Shown: positions 43,968 to 53,068 of the stretch, one piece after another | Position numbering within the stretch: position 1 is the first letter of the stretch | Layout: each line of letters starts with the position of its first letter | DNA from: Athripsodes cinereus | Taxonomy: Eukaryota; Arthropoda; Insecta; Trichoptera; Leptoceridae | NCBI GenBank assembly: GCA_947579605.1 | Contig: OX388322.1 | Location: 11,222,001-11,286,000, forward strand | DNA: 64,000 nucleotides | Direction of reading: 5' to 3' | Position numbers and translations under genes: made by a program | The notes under the pieces: generated by a model | Told to the model about the DNA's origin: nothing | Databases searched by the model: none | What the model saw: the letters and a program-made list of their open reading frames with translations, nothing else

Positions 43968-44208
43968 AATTCTGTGGCGACAAGGTAAAGGGACGTGAGT
44001 CAGTTTTGCAGTATTGAGTTATTCCCTCCACAGAAATGTAGGTATATGTCATACCTCACAAATATTGGCATCAAGGGTTACCTAGTACCATAGGCTACCC
44101 TTGATGCCATTACTTTGTGAGGTATGACATATACCTAAATTTCTGTGGAGGGAATAACTCAATACTGCAAAACTGACTTATGCCCCTTTACCTTGTCGCC
44201 ACAGAATT
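43968..44208. mobile_element. Palindromic (foldback/MITE) element, 241 bp
   Basis: AATTCTGTGGCGACAAGGTA at the left end is complemented by TACCTTGTCGCCACAGAATT at the right. The complementarity continues through ATTCCCTCCACAGAAAT and ATATGTCATACCTCACAAA to a loop near 44088. Arms are about 115 bp with few mismatches. Inserted within the Helitron. Confidence 0.92.
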
Positions 44209-44785
44209 ATTCTTTAACCTCGTCAGACCTGAATTAATTGTGAGTCGAAAAAATTCTTTTGTTTTAAAATCTTGTTATTTGGCTTCTAAATAACAAGTTT
44301 CAGATAATTTGAAATTTTTTTTGATTTCTAGATTTGCGAAAATAAATATATTCATTAGAATGGACATAAAATAAAAATGAGGTTTCTGAAATGTTAATTT
44401 AAATTTATTTGGTGTATATTAATTGATTAACATAAAATAAAGAATAAATTTACCTTTGCAAAAAAATTCCAGTAAAATTAAACACAAACTATGTAAATAT
44501 ATCTTTAATTTTCTCAACCTAAAACCTGGCAGTGACACTTTGCGTAGACTCGTTGACAAATAAGTAAAAAATATAGTTAACTTTGACAAATGGCGCAAAA
44601 AAAATATGTCGTAAAATAGACTTCATACCAATAATTTTCAATATTAATATTAGAAAAAAGCAATAGACGGGAGCGTAAAAAATGTTACTAAAATCTATGT
44701 CCATTGGAATGGACACCAGGTCTGAAGAGGTTAAATAGGTCTATCTATAAAAAAACTTCATCGGTGATTTTGTATATTCTCCATA

Positions 44786-45045
44786 TTGCATTATTTATTG
44801 AAATGTAAGATCTTCAGAGATCCAGAAGATAAGTGGTCAAAGAGGGTCTTAACCTGGAAACCAAGAACAACTACCAGGAGTGTAGGAAGACCACCACTAC
44901 GATGGAGGGATGACCTGGTCAAGTACGTCGGTGTCAACTGGATGCAGAGAGCCCAAGATAGAGCGGCGTGGAAGGCGATGGAGGAGGCCTTCGTCCAGGA
45001 GTGGACGGGAGTAGGCTAGGAAGAAGAAGAAGAAGAAGAAAATGT
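44786..45045 (+). mobile_element. LINE C-terminal fragment with (GAA)n tail
   Basis: Frame 44786-45019 reads WSKRVLTWKP, then GRPPLRWRDDLVKYVG, NWMQRAQDRAAWKAMEEAFV and QEWTGVG before the stop. This is the RWxDDL...QDRxxW end typical of RTE-like LINEs. The tail is GAAGAAGAAGAAGAAGAA at 45020-45040. Confidence 0.7.
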
Positions 45046-45454
45046 ATGGCGTAAATAATTTTCTTCGTATTTTTCTTACCGTGAATTTGTAAGATGTTTT
45101 AATAGCCTATAGTTTATTCTGGGCGGAGAAGAATCCAACAAATCAGAGATCATTCAAATCGGTACAGCCATTCTTGAGTTATAAGTGTTGTAACACACAC
45201 CACTTCCTTTTATATATAAGAAGATATATAACTTACTTCATAAAAACATTATTTCACTGTATATTCTAATGTAAAAAGTTGAAAGTTTTGTAATTCTGTT
45301 AATAGGGATAACAATATTATACATTTATTCCACTTTATTTGGCTCTTCTATAAAAATACTATTTTGCAGATTGCAGATGGGCGTGACAATATTTACTTTT
45401 ATTGTTAAAGATATTGCAGACGTATATTGCATAAATAAAAAATAAATAATATAT

Positions 45455-45620
45455 TCAAATGTCCATTTTTTTTTATTTTTTTTTTTATTTATTTATTATT
45501 CCAATAGAGCATACAAAATTAACATGAAAAACAATATAATGGAATATATTGCCCCACTAGATTAAAATCTGTTCTGGGGCAATACTAGAAAAAAAAATAC
45601 ATATATCAAAATAATAAAAT
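45455..45620 (-). mobile_element. LINE 3' UTR and tail, minus strand
   Basis: Reading the minus strand, ATTGCCCCAGAACAGATTTT and GTGGGGCAATATATTCCATT lead to AATAAATAAATAAAAAAAA. It is a typical A-rich LINE/SINE terminus with no coding left. Confidence 0.5.
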
Positions 45621-45809
45621 TTGGAGCTGAATATCTGCTTACAGGAATTTAAAATAGTAATATTTTCAGAATTTAGGTGATGCACTTATGTTGAAGGCAA
45701 AGTAACAGTAATAGTACAATTAGTAGTATGTTTAGTCATTTTGAAGCACACCCACTTTTGAATTACAAGCTCTCAATTATAATGTGACATGTAACTGTCT
45801 CCATTATAC

Positions 45810-47204
45810 TTATAATACATATATGTTGTTTGTAAGTTTTTTGCGACGAGGTTTGTCTTTGATTATTGTCTTTGTTGCTCCAGTGTCCAACAAAAGTTTC
45901 AAATTCTTTCCATTTACTTTGCCATTTATAAACATGCTGCTGACTTGTCCGCTGAACGACGCAACAACTGCATATCTCTTCGAGGCATTGGCAATGCGGG
46001 TCGACAGTTGCCCCTTTCCATCAACCCTTTTTTGGTTTTCCTGAATCTGCTGTTCGTTTTTCCTTGGACACCGATTACGCAGGTGTCCAATTTGTCCACA
46101 GTCCCAGCAACGTAGTTGTCTCTTCTTTCCTTTCAAGGCCTCCAAAACCTTCTTAACTATGTCTTCTATTGAAAGTGGTTGATTTTATTGTACAGCTTCC
46201 ATCACACGGGCTTGAGCGTGACCTCGTACGGATTGTCTTACAGCTTCAAATTCGAGTGCTTGGGTTAAAGCATCACTAAAGAGTTTGTGGTCTAGCCAGT
46301 TTTATAGCTTGTTGTGTCTCACTTGCTCGTAGTCCATCCAAAAACTTGTCTACTGCAAGACTTTCACATACATCATCAGAAACTGTAGGGTATGCACATC
46401 TCACTAGACGCGCTACATCCGCCTCGAATTCCTGTAGAGTTTCATTGGGCCTCTGCACACGATTCTTTAACTGTAACCTATAAACTTGTTCCATATGCTT
46501 ATGTCCAAATCGCATCTCCAGTCTCTCAACCAAAGATTTAAAGTTTTGTCTGTCCGCAAGCGGAATCATCTGAAGGACTCTTAAAGCATCTCCTCGTAAA
46601 GATATACTCAATACTGATGCTTTTCTTGTCATCGACCAGCCATTTATCATAGCTACTGTTTCGAACAAAGATAAGTACTCTTCCCAAGAGTTCTTTCCAT
46701 CAAAAGTTGGCATATCACTACGCACATGCTCCACCATTGAAGTTGCACCACACACGTTCTTGCTGTTGAAGAAAGCGCCTGATTCTCCAAAACTTTCACC
46801 TGCTTTGTTAACTCGCTAATCCTTTCATCAAAGGACACAGAATATTCTTGAAACTTCCTTTCAATTTCTTCTTTCGTTCCTCTAGAATCTTCTCGAAGCC
46901 TTTCTATTTCTTCTTTCATAGCTGTAGCATTTTCTTGAAGCTTCCTTTCGATTTCTTCTTTTGTTCCTTTAGAATCTTCTCGAAGCCTTTCTATATCTTC
47001 TTTCATAGCTTTATAAAGCTCACTGGTGGTTATAGGCAACTCGAAGATATATGTTTCCAGATCTTCACCTGCTTCTTCCATCACCTTTCTCAGTCGAAGT
47101 TGGAGCACACCCTTTGTTCCAGATGTATCCGCGTCTCTTTCTTCTAGTTCGCGCTTCAGATCCACCACTTTCAAGTCAAGTAGAGTTAATTTTTTTGATG
47201 ACAT
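45810..47204 (-). pseudogene. Ty3/gypsy-type gag with SAP-like head, zinc knuckle and start of protease
   Basis: Broken structural gene of an endogenous LTR retrotransposon. N-terminal 45 residues (LLDLKVVDLKRELEERDADT then GTKGVLQLRL) match the SAP DNA-binding fold. A coiled coil follows with a near-exact internal duplication (MKEDIERLRED / MKEEIERLRED). After a frameshift near 46740 comes the gag capsid-like part (MPTFDGKNSWEEYLSLFE, YRLQLKNRVQRPNETLQEF). After another shift near 46280 and a stop near 46180 is a CCHC knuckle (CWDCGQIGHLRNRC). The retropepsin start LLLDTGATKTII follows, and the reading ends abruptly around 45850. Reverse transcriptase, integrase and env are absent. Confidence 0.85.
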
Positions 47205-47252
47205 ATTTTACAGTCTTTATTTCCACTAAGCACTTAAATATCTGATTCACAA

Positions 47253-47269
47253 CCCCACACCTGACACCA
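47253..47269 (-). promoter_or_regulatory. tRNA-Leu-type primer-binding site
   Basis: On the minus strand TGGTGTCAGGTGTGGGG follows the LTR after one base. It resembles the 3' end complement of tRNA-Leu (TGGTGTCAGxAGTGGG), a common primer for arthropod Ty3/gypsy elements. Confidence 0.7.
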
Positions 47270-47270
47270 A

Positions 47271-47643
47271 TGTAACGTAAATCGTTTTTCTATAACTTGT
47301 GTCACGGAAAATAAAGTCTGAATTCAAATAAAAGGATGACATCTTGAAAATTAACAATTTATTTAAACGTTTTTATTTCTTTACAATTATTATTTATTTA
47401 AAATACATTTTAAAACAACAACTATTTATATATACGTCACATATTATTACAGTTCACACAGATTTCTTATATATCCATTATATAACATCTTTCTTCAAAC
47501 CTATCTAGATCTTTCTTCCTCATCAAAACCAAAACAACAACCTGTCATTATTTTCCAAACATTCCTTGACCAAAAATAATATAAAAATTCAAATTTATTA
47601 AACTTCCAAACTCAAGTACCCTCCTAATGGTGATTACGTAACA
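47271..47643 (-). mobile_element. LTR, 373 bp
   Basis: On the minus strand it begins TGTTACGTAATCACC and ends CGATTTACGTTACA, i.e. TG...CA with a short inverted TGTTACGTAA / TTACGTTACA. Primer site and gag follow on one side; a purine-rich stretch (AAGAGGGAGGCA) abuts the other side. Confidence 0.75.
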
Positions 47644-47910
47644 TTGCCTCCCTCTTAATTCAGTTCGTCCCGAACGAATTCTCTGGATGAAGATAGGAGC
47701 ATCCTGAATCCTCTCTGCAATGTGAAGTCTTGAAGAAATAACAAGGTACAGACTTCTTGATGTTCTCACTATACCCTGGATTAAAACAACAAACTAAAAC
47801 ATTAATTCCAGTATTACAGAAGATCTCTTCTATCATATTTCGAACAACTTTCCAATCCATACTGCCACTTATCCTTGGTATGCCGAGCTTTCTTAAGATT
47901 CATTTGTAAC
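47644..47910 (-). other. LTR-element 3' internal fragment with a CCCH-like finger frame
   Basis: On the minus strand a frame from about 47860 to 47680 contains CYFFKTSHCREDSGCSYLH, which fits the C-x7-C-x5-C-x3-H spacing of CCCH zinc fingers. The frame stops at a TGA/TAA just before AAGAGGGAGGCA, the candidate polypurine tract next to the LTR. Whether it is part of the retroelement or a captured host exon is unknown. The left limit is cut by the LINE fragment at 47912. Confidence 0.4.
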
Positions 47911-47911
47911 A

Positions 47912-48057
47912 ATACACCGTTCCTATGACAACAATATCAGAGCGCAAGGAATGTCATGGGAAGAGGTGACGCAATTGGCACAGAGACACTCTGAATGGAG
48001 GAGGCTGGTTTCTGCCCTGTGCTCCCGAGAGGAGCGTTGAGGGCGATGATGATGATA
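47912..48057 (+). mobile_element. LINE 3' end (same family as 43190)
   Basis: ACCGTTCCTATGACAACAAT through CTCCCGAGAGGAGCGTTGAG repeats 43431-43558 almost exactly and ends in GGGCGATGATGATGATAT. Confidence 0.85.
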
Positions 48058-48058
48058 T

Positions 48059-49190
48059 AATGAATCTATCGATTTTGCATTTATGTCACGTGTTGAATTT
48101 TGGTGGTGAGCTTTCGACTGTGCGCGGCCGGTCGTGTGTGGAGGTGGAAGAAGTTGTATTTGTCGTGCATCATGTATTGCAGGTGTGATCAAGTTAGATG
48201 AGGCAGGATCAGTTACCATTATTCTATTGTCCTTGCGTTTACCTGTATTATGTGTGTCGTCATATTTTTACGTATTTTTTTTAGGTAATTTAGCAGTGTT
48301 GTCAATTCTCTGTATGAGGTGATGGTAGGTATATGGTAATTTTTTCGTCTCGTCTCGTTGGCTTAGGGCAAAATCTCTTTTAGCTATATTAGTTGATTCA
48401 TAGATGATTCTATGAAACTCATTGTCGCTTTTTTGGATTGTATGTGCATTGTCAAAATTTATCCTATGTCCTTCCATCATTGTATGCCTAGTCAGAATCG
48501 ACGCAAGCTTTTTATTTTTCACGTCCACTCCGTGTTCAGCTATACGATGGGTTATTTGGCAGTTGGTTCTACCTATGTACCTACCTCATTTTTATAAAAA
48601 AAAATGTAGACCTTGTCTTAATTGTTGATTGTGAATGAAATTTGAAAATGTAGACCTTGTCTTAATTGTTGGGATTGTGAATGAAATTTGAAAATGTAGA
48701 CCTTGTCTTAATTGTTGGGATTGTGAATGAAATTTGAAAATATAGACCTTGTCTTAATTGTTGGGATTGTGAATGAAATTTGAAAATGTAGACCTTGTCT
48801 TAATTGTTAGGATTGTGAATGAAATTTGAAAATGTAGACCTTGTCTTAATTGTTGGGATTGTGAATGAAATTTGAAAATGTAGACATTGTCTTAATTGTT
48901 GGGATTGTGAATGAAATTTGAAAATGTAGACCTTGTCTTAATTGTTAGGATTGTGAATGAAATTTGAAAATGTAGACCTTGTCTTAATTGTTGGGATTGT
49001 GAATGAAATTTGAAAATGTAGACCTTGTCTTAATTGTTGGGATTGTGAATGAAATTTGAAAATGTAGACCTTGTCTTAATTGTTAGGATTGTGAATAAAA
49101 TTTGAAAATGACAGCCCGCATGCAGACGAAAGCTCACTACCAAAATTAAACTCGTGACGTAACCGCAGAATCGATACATTCCTGGGTAGG
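48059..49190 (-). mobile_element. Penelope-like element fragment with inverted termini
   Basis: On the minus strand the frame 48590-48268 has a GIY-YIG-like start (TYVGRTNCQIT), then RIAEH and a SILTRHTMMEGHRINF block, typical of the endonuclease domain of Penelope-like retroelements. The ends are inverted repeats of about 70 bp: 48062-48130 (CTATCGATTTTGC, TTTTGGTGGTGAGCTTTCG) against 49110-49182 (CGAAAGCTCACTACCAAAA, GCAGAATCGATA). A minisatellite fills the right half. The RT domain is absent. Confidence 0.65.
48601..49104. repeat. Minisatellite: 46-bp unit, 11 copies
   Basis: The unit contains GTAGACCTTGTCTTAATTGT and GGGATTGTGAATGAAATTTG. Copies start at 48601, 48645, then every 46 bp to 49059. 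The first copy lacks two G residues; others vary at one or two positions (G/A in TTGGGA, C/A in GACCTT). No spacers separate copies, so it is not a CRISPR array. Confidence 0.97.
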
Positions 49191-49194
49191 AGTC

Positions 49195-50751
49195 AATAGA
49201 AAAATAAACAAGATGTAATATTTCATAGAATGTATTCAAACAGACAAAATACATATCAAGGAAAAATAAAAAAATAATCACAATTATTTAAACACGCTAC
49301 AAATACACAGAAATTGTGTGGCAAATAAAAAAATGAATACATGAAGGTGCATTCATTATACAGCTCCTGCCCTGTCCCATTGAAATCATATTTCTAGTCT
49401 GTTTCAGACACAGGCCAGTAAATTACCCTGTTGACTGCAGAGGTCTTACAATGTAATTGATTCTGTGCAGCAGTACTTAGTGTGGAGAAAGGGGACTTTG
49501 GATCACAAATCATGCCATAAAAACCCAGACAACGTGTGGTATATTCATAAGGAATGTATACAAAATATGTTTGTTCATAGAATACTTGATAGCAATATAT
49601 CATACAATATAAGATCCTACATAGATATTTATTAAGGCATAATTATAATATTATAGACTCAGATTCACTTGTTTGTGTGCACCTTTATTTTATTATCAAT
49701 CAATTTACATTAATATACCTAATAACATCATGTCACGACAATAATGCAAAAAATATACTACACTTAAGTTACATAAGGTTAGGACTGTATTCTGACTGAC
49801 AATCTCACACAGTCATAGTAGAAGCAATAATTCCATTCCTGCTCTCCATACAGTAAGGGCTGTGTATAGTGTAGTAATTAGATACCTGTTATTCAGATCA
49901 ATGGGGAACATGCATGTGTGAGGAATATGAATAAATGTTATCAATTCATATTAATAAATATACGCTGATCACGATTATCCTAATAAGAAACGATAAAATA
50001 AAACTTTTCATTCATTATTTTTATTTTAAAAATCCATATTTTCTGTTATTGAATTAGTCCGGTGTGACGTCGCTAGGCGCTATTTTGTATTGCCACACAT
50101 TTCGCTCTTAGTACTGTTTGTAGCGCCTAATATTGTCAAACACTGCTCCGCCACGAGTGGACCTTTTTGCGGCGAAGTGCGAAAATTGCTTTTTTAAATG
50201 GTGATAAAAACCTTAAAAATGCACATTTAAAAATATAAAAAGCACCATAATTTTTCTAATTTTCTGTACTATTTTTTGGGTTGAAAATTTTTTTTTGTGA
50301 AAGTTCCCCATTATATTGTGTGGGATAAACTCGTGTTATACTACCTGCATAATGTATAGATATGTAGGTATGTAAATGAGATAAAGTAAATCATTAAATA
50401 AATAAATATTTTGTCTGATAAGGTCTGTTTTTAGATTGACAAGTAAATATATCCTTATGGTTTGTATCAACCACACATACAAATTCATTATATCACAAAC
50501 AATATTGATTCTGAATATTATACTAGTTATCGTACTTATCACTGACATGGATTGGGGACTGAGGTGACACGACGCTAACACAACGCTGTAACAATTATTC
50601 ATATACATAAATATATAAAATGATAATATGAGTGATAAAGGACGTAACACTGCCGTAGATACATACAATAAAAATGTATTATTAATATTTAACATAGGTA
50701 TATTATTATGACATTATATTTGTGTGAATACATGCTTGTATTGTTCTTCCC
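49195..50751. other. Intergenic DNA, nothing coding recognised
   Basis: A+T rich. A denser patch at 50060-50190 holds TAGGCGCTA and TAGCGCCTA in inverted order, about 50 bp apart, of unknown meaning. The right end should contain the 3' UTR of the second thioredoxin. Confidence 0.5.
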
Positions 50752-51199
50752 TTATTTAAGTGATTCGATAACAGTCTTGAGACGTTCGTAGTTGGCTCCG
50801 CTAAATTCTTCCAATTTTTTGCCACTCTTCTGAAAGACGAATGTAGGCATAGAAGATATTTCAAATTGAACGGCCAATTCCTCACATTCATCAACATCAA
50901 TCTGAAAAATATGTGCAAAACATTGATAAAAAAAGTAATTTCAACATGGTGATATGATATGCTACTGTACTGTATTGAGAAGGATTGTATAACTCTTATA
51001 AAAAGTAAAATTTATTGGCACAACATACTTTAAGAACAACAATTTCTCCGTCATATTGATTAGCCAACTCCTCTAGTTTGGGAGCAATCATCTTACAGGG
51101 TCCACACCACTGAGCATGAAAATCAATTACGACCAATTTGTCACCAGCCGCTGACACTACGGAATCAAAGTTATCCTTGGAGTGAATATGTTCAATCAT
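50752..51199 (-). CDS. Trx-2: Thioredoxin, two coding exons
   Basis: Cytosolic thioredoxin of 106 residues. Exons 51029-51199 and 50752-50901 join in phase 0 at VVLK/IDVDEC. Active site WCGPC in DFHAQWCGPCKMIAPK; cis-proline in SSMPTFVF; FSGAN before the final helix. The start ATG (51197-51199) has an acceptor (TTTACAG) 16 bases upstream, so the 5' UTR is split. A matching donor-like GATTG|GTAAGTG at about 52043 could end the non-coding first exon. Very like insect Trx-2. About 9.5 kb from the intronless paralogue on the same strand. Confidence 0.94.
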
Positions 51200-51215
51200 C
51201 TTTATTTAGATGCCT

Positions 51216-52350
51216 CTGTAAATTTAAAAAAAATTAACTATTTACTTCCACTATTATTTACAATACAAATTTAGATTCAAGTTAATGCTTACAATTCATA
51301 TACCTTAATATTATGTTCTAAAAGACACCTAAAATTAGGTTGCAGAAGACAAATATAATTCTACAGTAATAATGGTGACTACAAGAATTTATACACAGCT
51401 ATGGTTTAATATAGCCTTATCTATTTAAAGAAAATAAACTGCTTTATCATTAACATAATCTCTACAAAACGACAAGCATTTTTCCACACCTTATTTATCC
51501 ACCCATTCTGAGAAATATGCACGTGATATTGGAAACAACATTGATAAATTGAGACATGACTAATAGAGAATAACCAATCATAGCTAAATTAATACTGTGA
51601 CAAATCAGATGCAGTGGGATTGGTAAATATATGTATATTACCATATAGGTGAATGATTTACACACACTACACTGAGTGCTATTTATTAACTTATTAATTA
51701 CGCAATAAAAACCATAACGAAAGAAGCCTTAACACAAGTACTTTTAAAAATGGAATAAGCAGGTAATGGAATGTCGCAAGAAAAAAGCAAATTCTATCGC
51801 TGTAAGAAAACTGTGGCTTGCGGGGGCTGCGAGAAAATAGAAGGTCGAGCAACATAACATAATCATTAGCGTAAAATCATTGAAATTACAGAAAAGCAAT
51901 AAAAAAATATCAAGGTCATTATGACAATTCTGACAGCCTACAAAGGGTGTCGTGAATATTTCGAAATTTACAATAATTGCATATAATCTTTATATGCCTT
52001 TAAAACTAATGCATCGACTATATTAATTTCAATACACTTACCAATCTTTCAGAGAACGAAACAAGAAATTTAGCGGCACTAAAATGACGCAAACTCGACA
52101 CACCAAACCCAAAACTAGCAGCAAACCGGAAATACTACGGAAGAACGAAAGACGGTGACAAAAACGACAAAATATAATGTAGACAAAATAACCTTGGCTG
52201 GTAAAATAAGTGATAGCAATACTTTTTCCGTAGTACAAAATGAGACAAAGAAAAACCTCAAAGGAAATACGATGTTGGGCTACTATCGGTTTGAAAGGTA
52301 GAGAGGTTTTAAATGAGATAGAAATAAAAAGGTTTGTTTTATTAATTTTT
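51216..52350 (-). other. 5' UTR intron and probable promoter of the second thioredoxin
   Basis: Between the acceptor at 51216 and the donor candidate at 52041-52042 no coding is seen. If that donor is used, transcription starts just above 52043, where A+T content falls. Inference only. Confidence 0.35.
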
Positions 52351-52867
52351 CGATATTGTTCTAATAACACTTTCTATAAAGGGTCGTTCACATTTGTTCA
52401 CTTTCAGTGATCACTCCGGATGATCCTCCAAGATGAATAGATGTGAACGGGCGTTTCATCAATAGTGATCACTAGTGATGACGGAGGAAAGAGATTACCG
52501 CTCGTCATAATTTTGATGAAAGGTCCTTTCACTGAAACGACCATAAACAAGTTTTATCTATGAATTTGTATTGAAAGTCGGAATCATTTACAAAATGATC
52601 ATGCTGTTGAGAATTATATTATCTTGTTTTAATTTTTAATGAAGGTTATTTTTCATGTTTTTATTTATTTATTATTTTTTTTTAAGTAAATACGTCAAAC
52701 TACATACAACATGACCGTGGGTGTTGACTTGACAGTGAAAGCATAGGATGAACAAGTGTGAACAGCCGTGTTCACTTTCGATGAACAGGTTTGACCCTGA
52801 CACTCTGGATGATCATCCAAAGTGAAGCAATGTGAATGCTACTTAAAGTGTTATTCGAACAATATCA
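52351..52867. mobile_element. MITE, TIR type, copy 1
   Basis: Left end GATATTGTTCTAATAACACT at about 52353 is matched in inversion by AGTGTTATTCGAACAATATC ending at 52867. Complementarity continues with gaps through TTCACATTTGTTCACTTT / AAGTGAAGCAATGTGAA. Near both ends lie GATGATC blocks. No transposase. A second copy starts near 58261 in the opposite orientation. Confidence 0.75.
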
Positions 52868-52892
52868 TTTGCGCTCCAGCACTATTAAGTTT

Positions 52893-52905
52893 TGTCCATA
52901 CAGTT
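52893..52905. repeat. 13-bp target-site duplication, left copy
   Basis: TGTCCATACAGTT, repeated exactly at 58030-58042, brackets the minus-strand LINE. Confidence 0.92.
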
Positions 52906-53068
52906 CTTCTTCTTCTCGATGGATTGGCTTTTCACCCGGTAATCAGAGTGATTCCGCCAAGAAAGCGCATTAGATACTTTCCAATTATTCTTGAAGTTAG
53001 AAAAACTGAATGTTAGGACACTAAAACAAAAACACAACACAATTAAGTATATAATAATTCACTTATTT

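Larger units (their letters stand above)
42669..45224 (-). mobile_element. Helitron (non-autonomous) with five or more nested insertions
   Basis: On the minus strand the element starts TCTTCTTATATATAAAAGG at 45224 and ends GGGACAGCTAG at 42669. It sits between A and T: the TC...CTRR/A-T rules of Helitrons. The 5' zone includes ACTTATAACTCAAGAATGGC and GTACCGATTTGAATGATC; the 3' zone includes GCGGTACGAAGTTCGCTGGG with a small hairpin. These resemble a widespread lepidopteran Helitron group. Core material remains at 42933-43150 and 44210-44780; the rest is inserted LINE, SINE and palindromic DNA. No Rep/helicase coding was seen. Confidence 0.75.

Noticed and set aside
45810..47910. Endogenous retrovirus with envelope
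   Set aside because: Only gag, the start of protease, one LTR and a primer site are present; no envelope-like frame.
48601..49104. Regular direct repeats that could suggest a CRISPR array
   Set aside because: Units are contiguous 46-mers with no spacers, in an insect genome, inside a retroelement fragment.
50060..50190. TAGGCGCTA/TAGCGCCTA inverted motif as a promoter operator or MITE
   Set aside because: Arms of nine bases about 50 bp apart are too short to support either claim.
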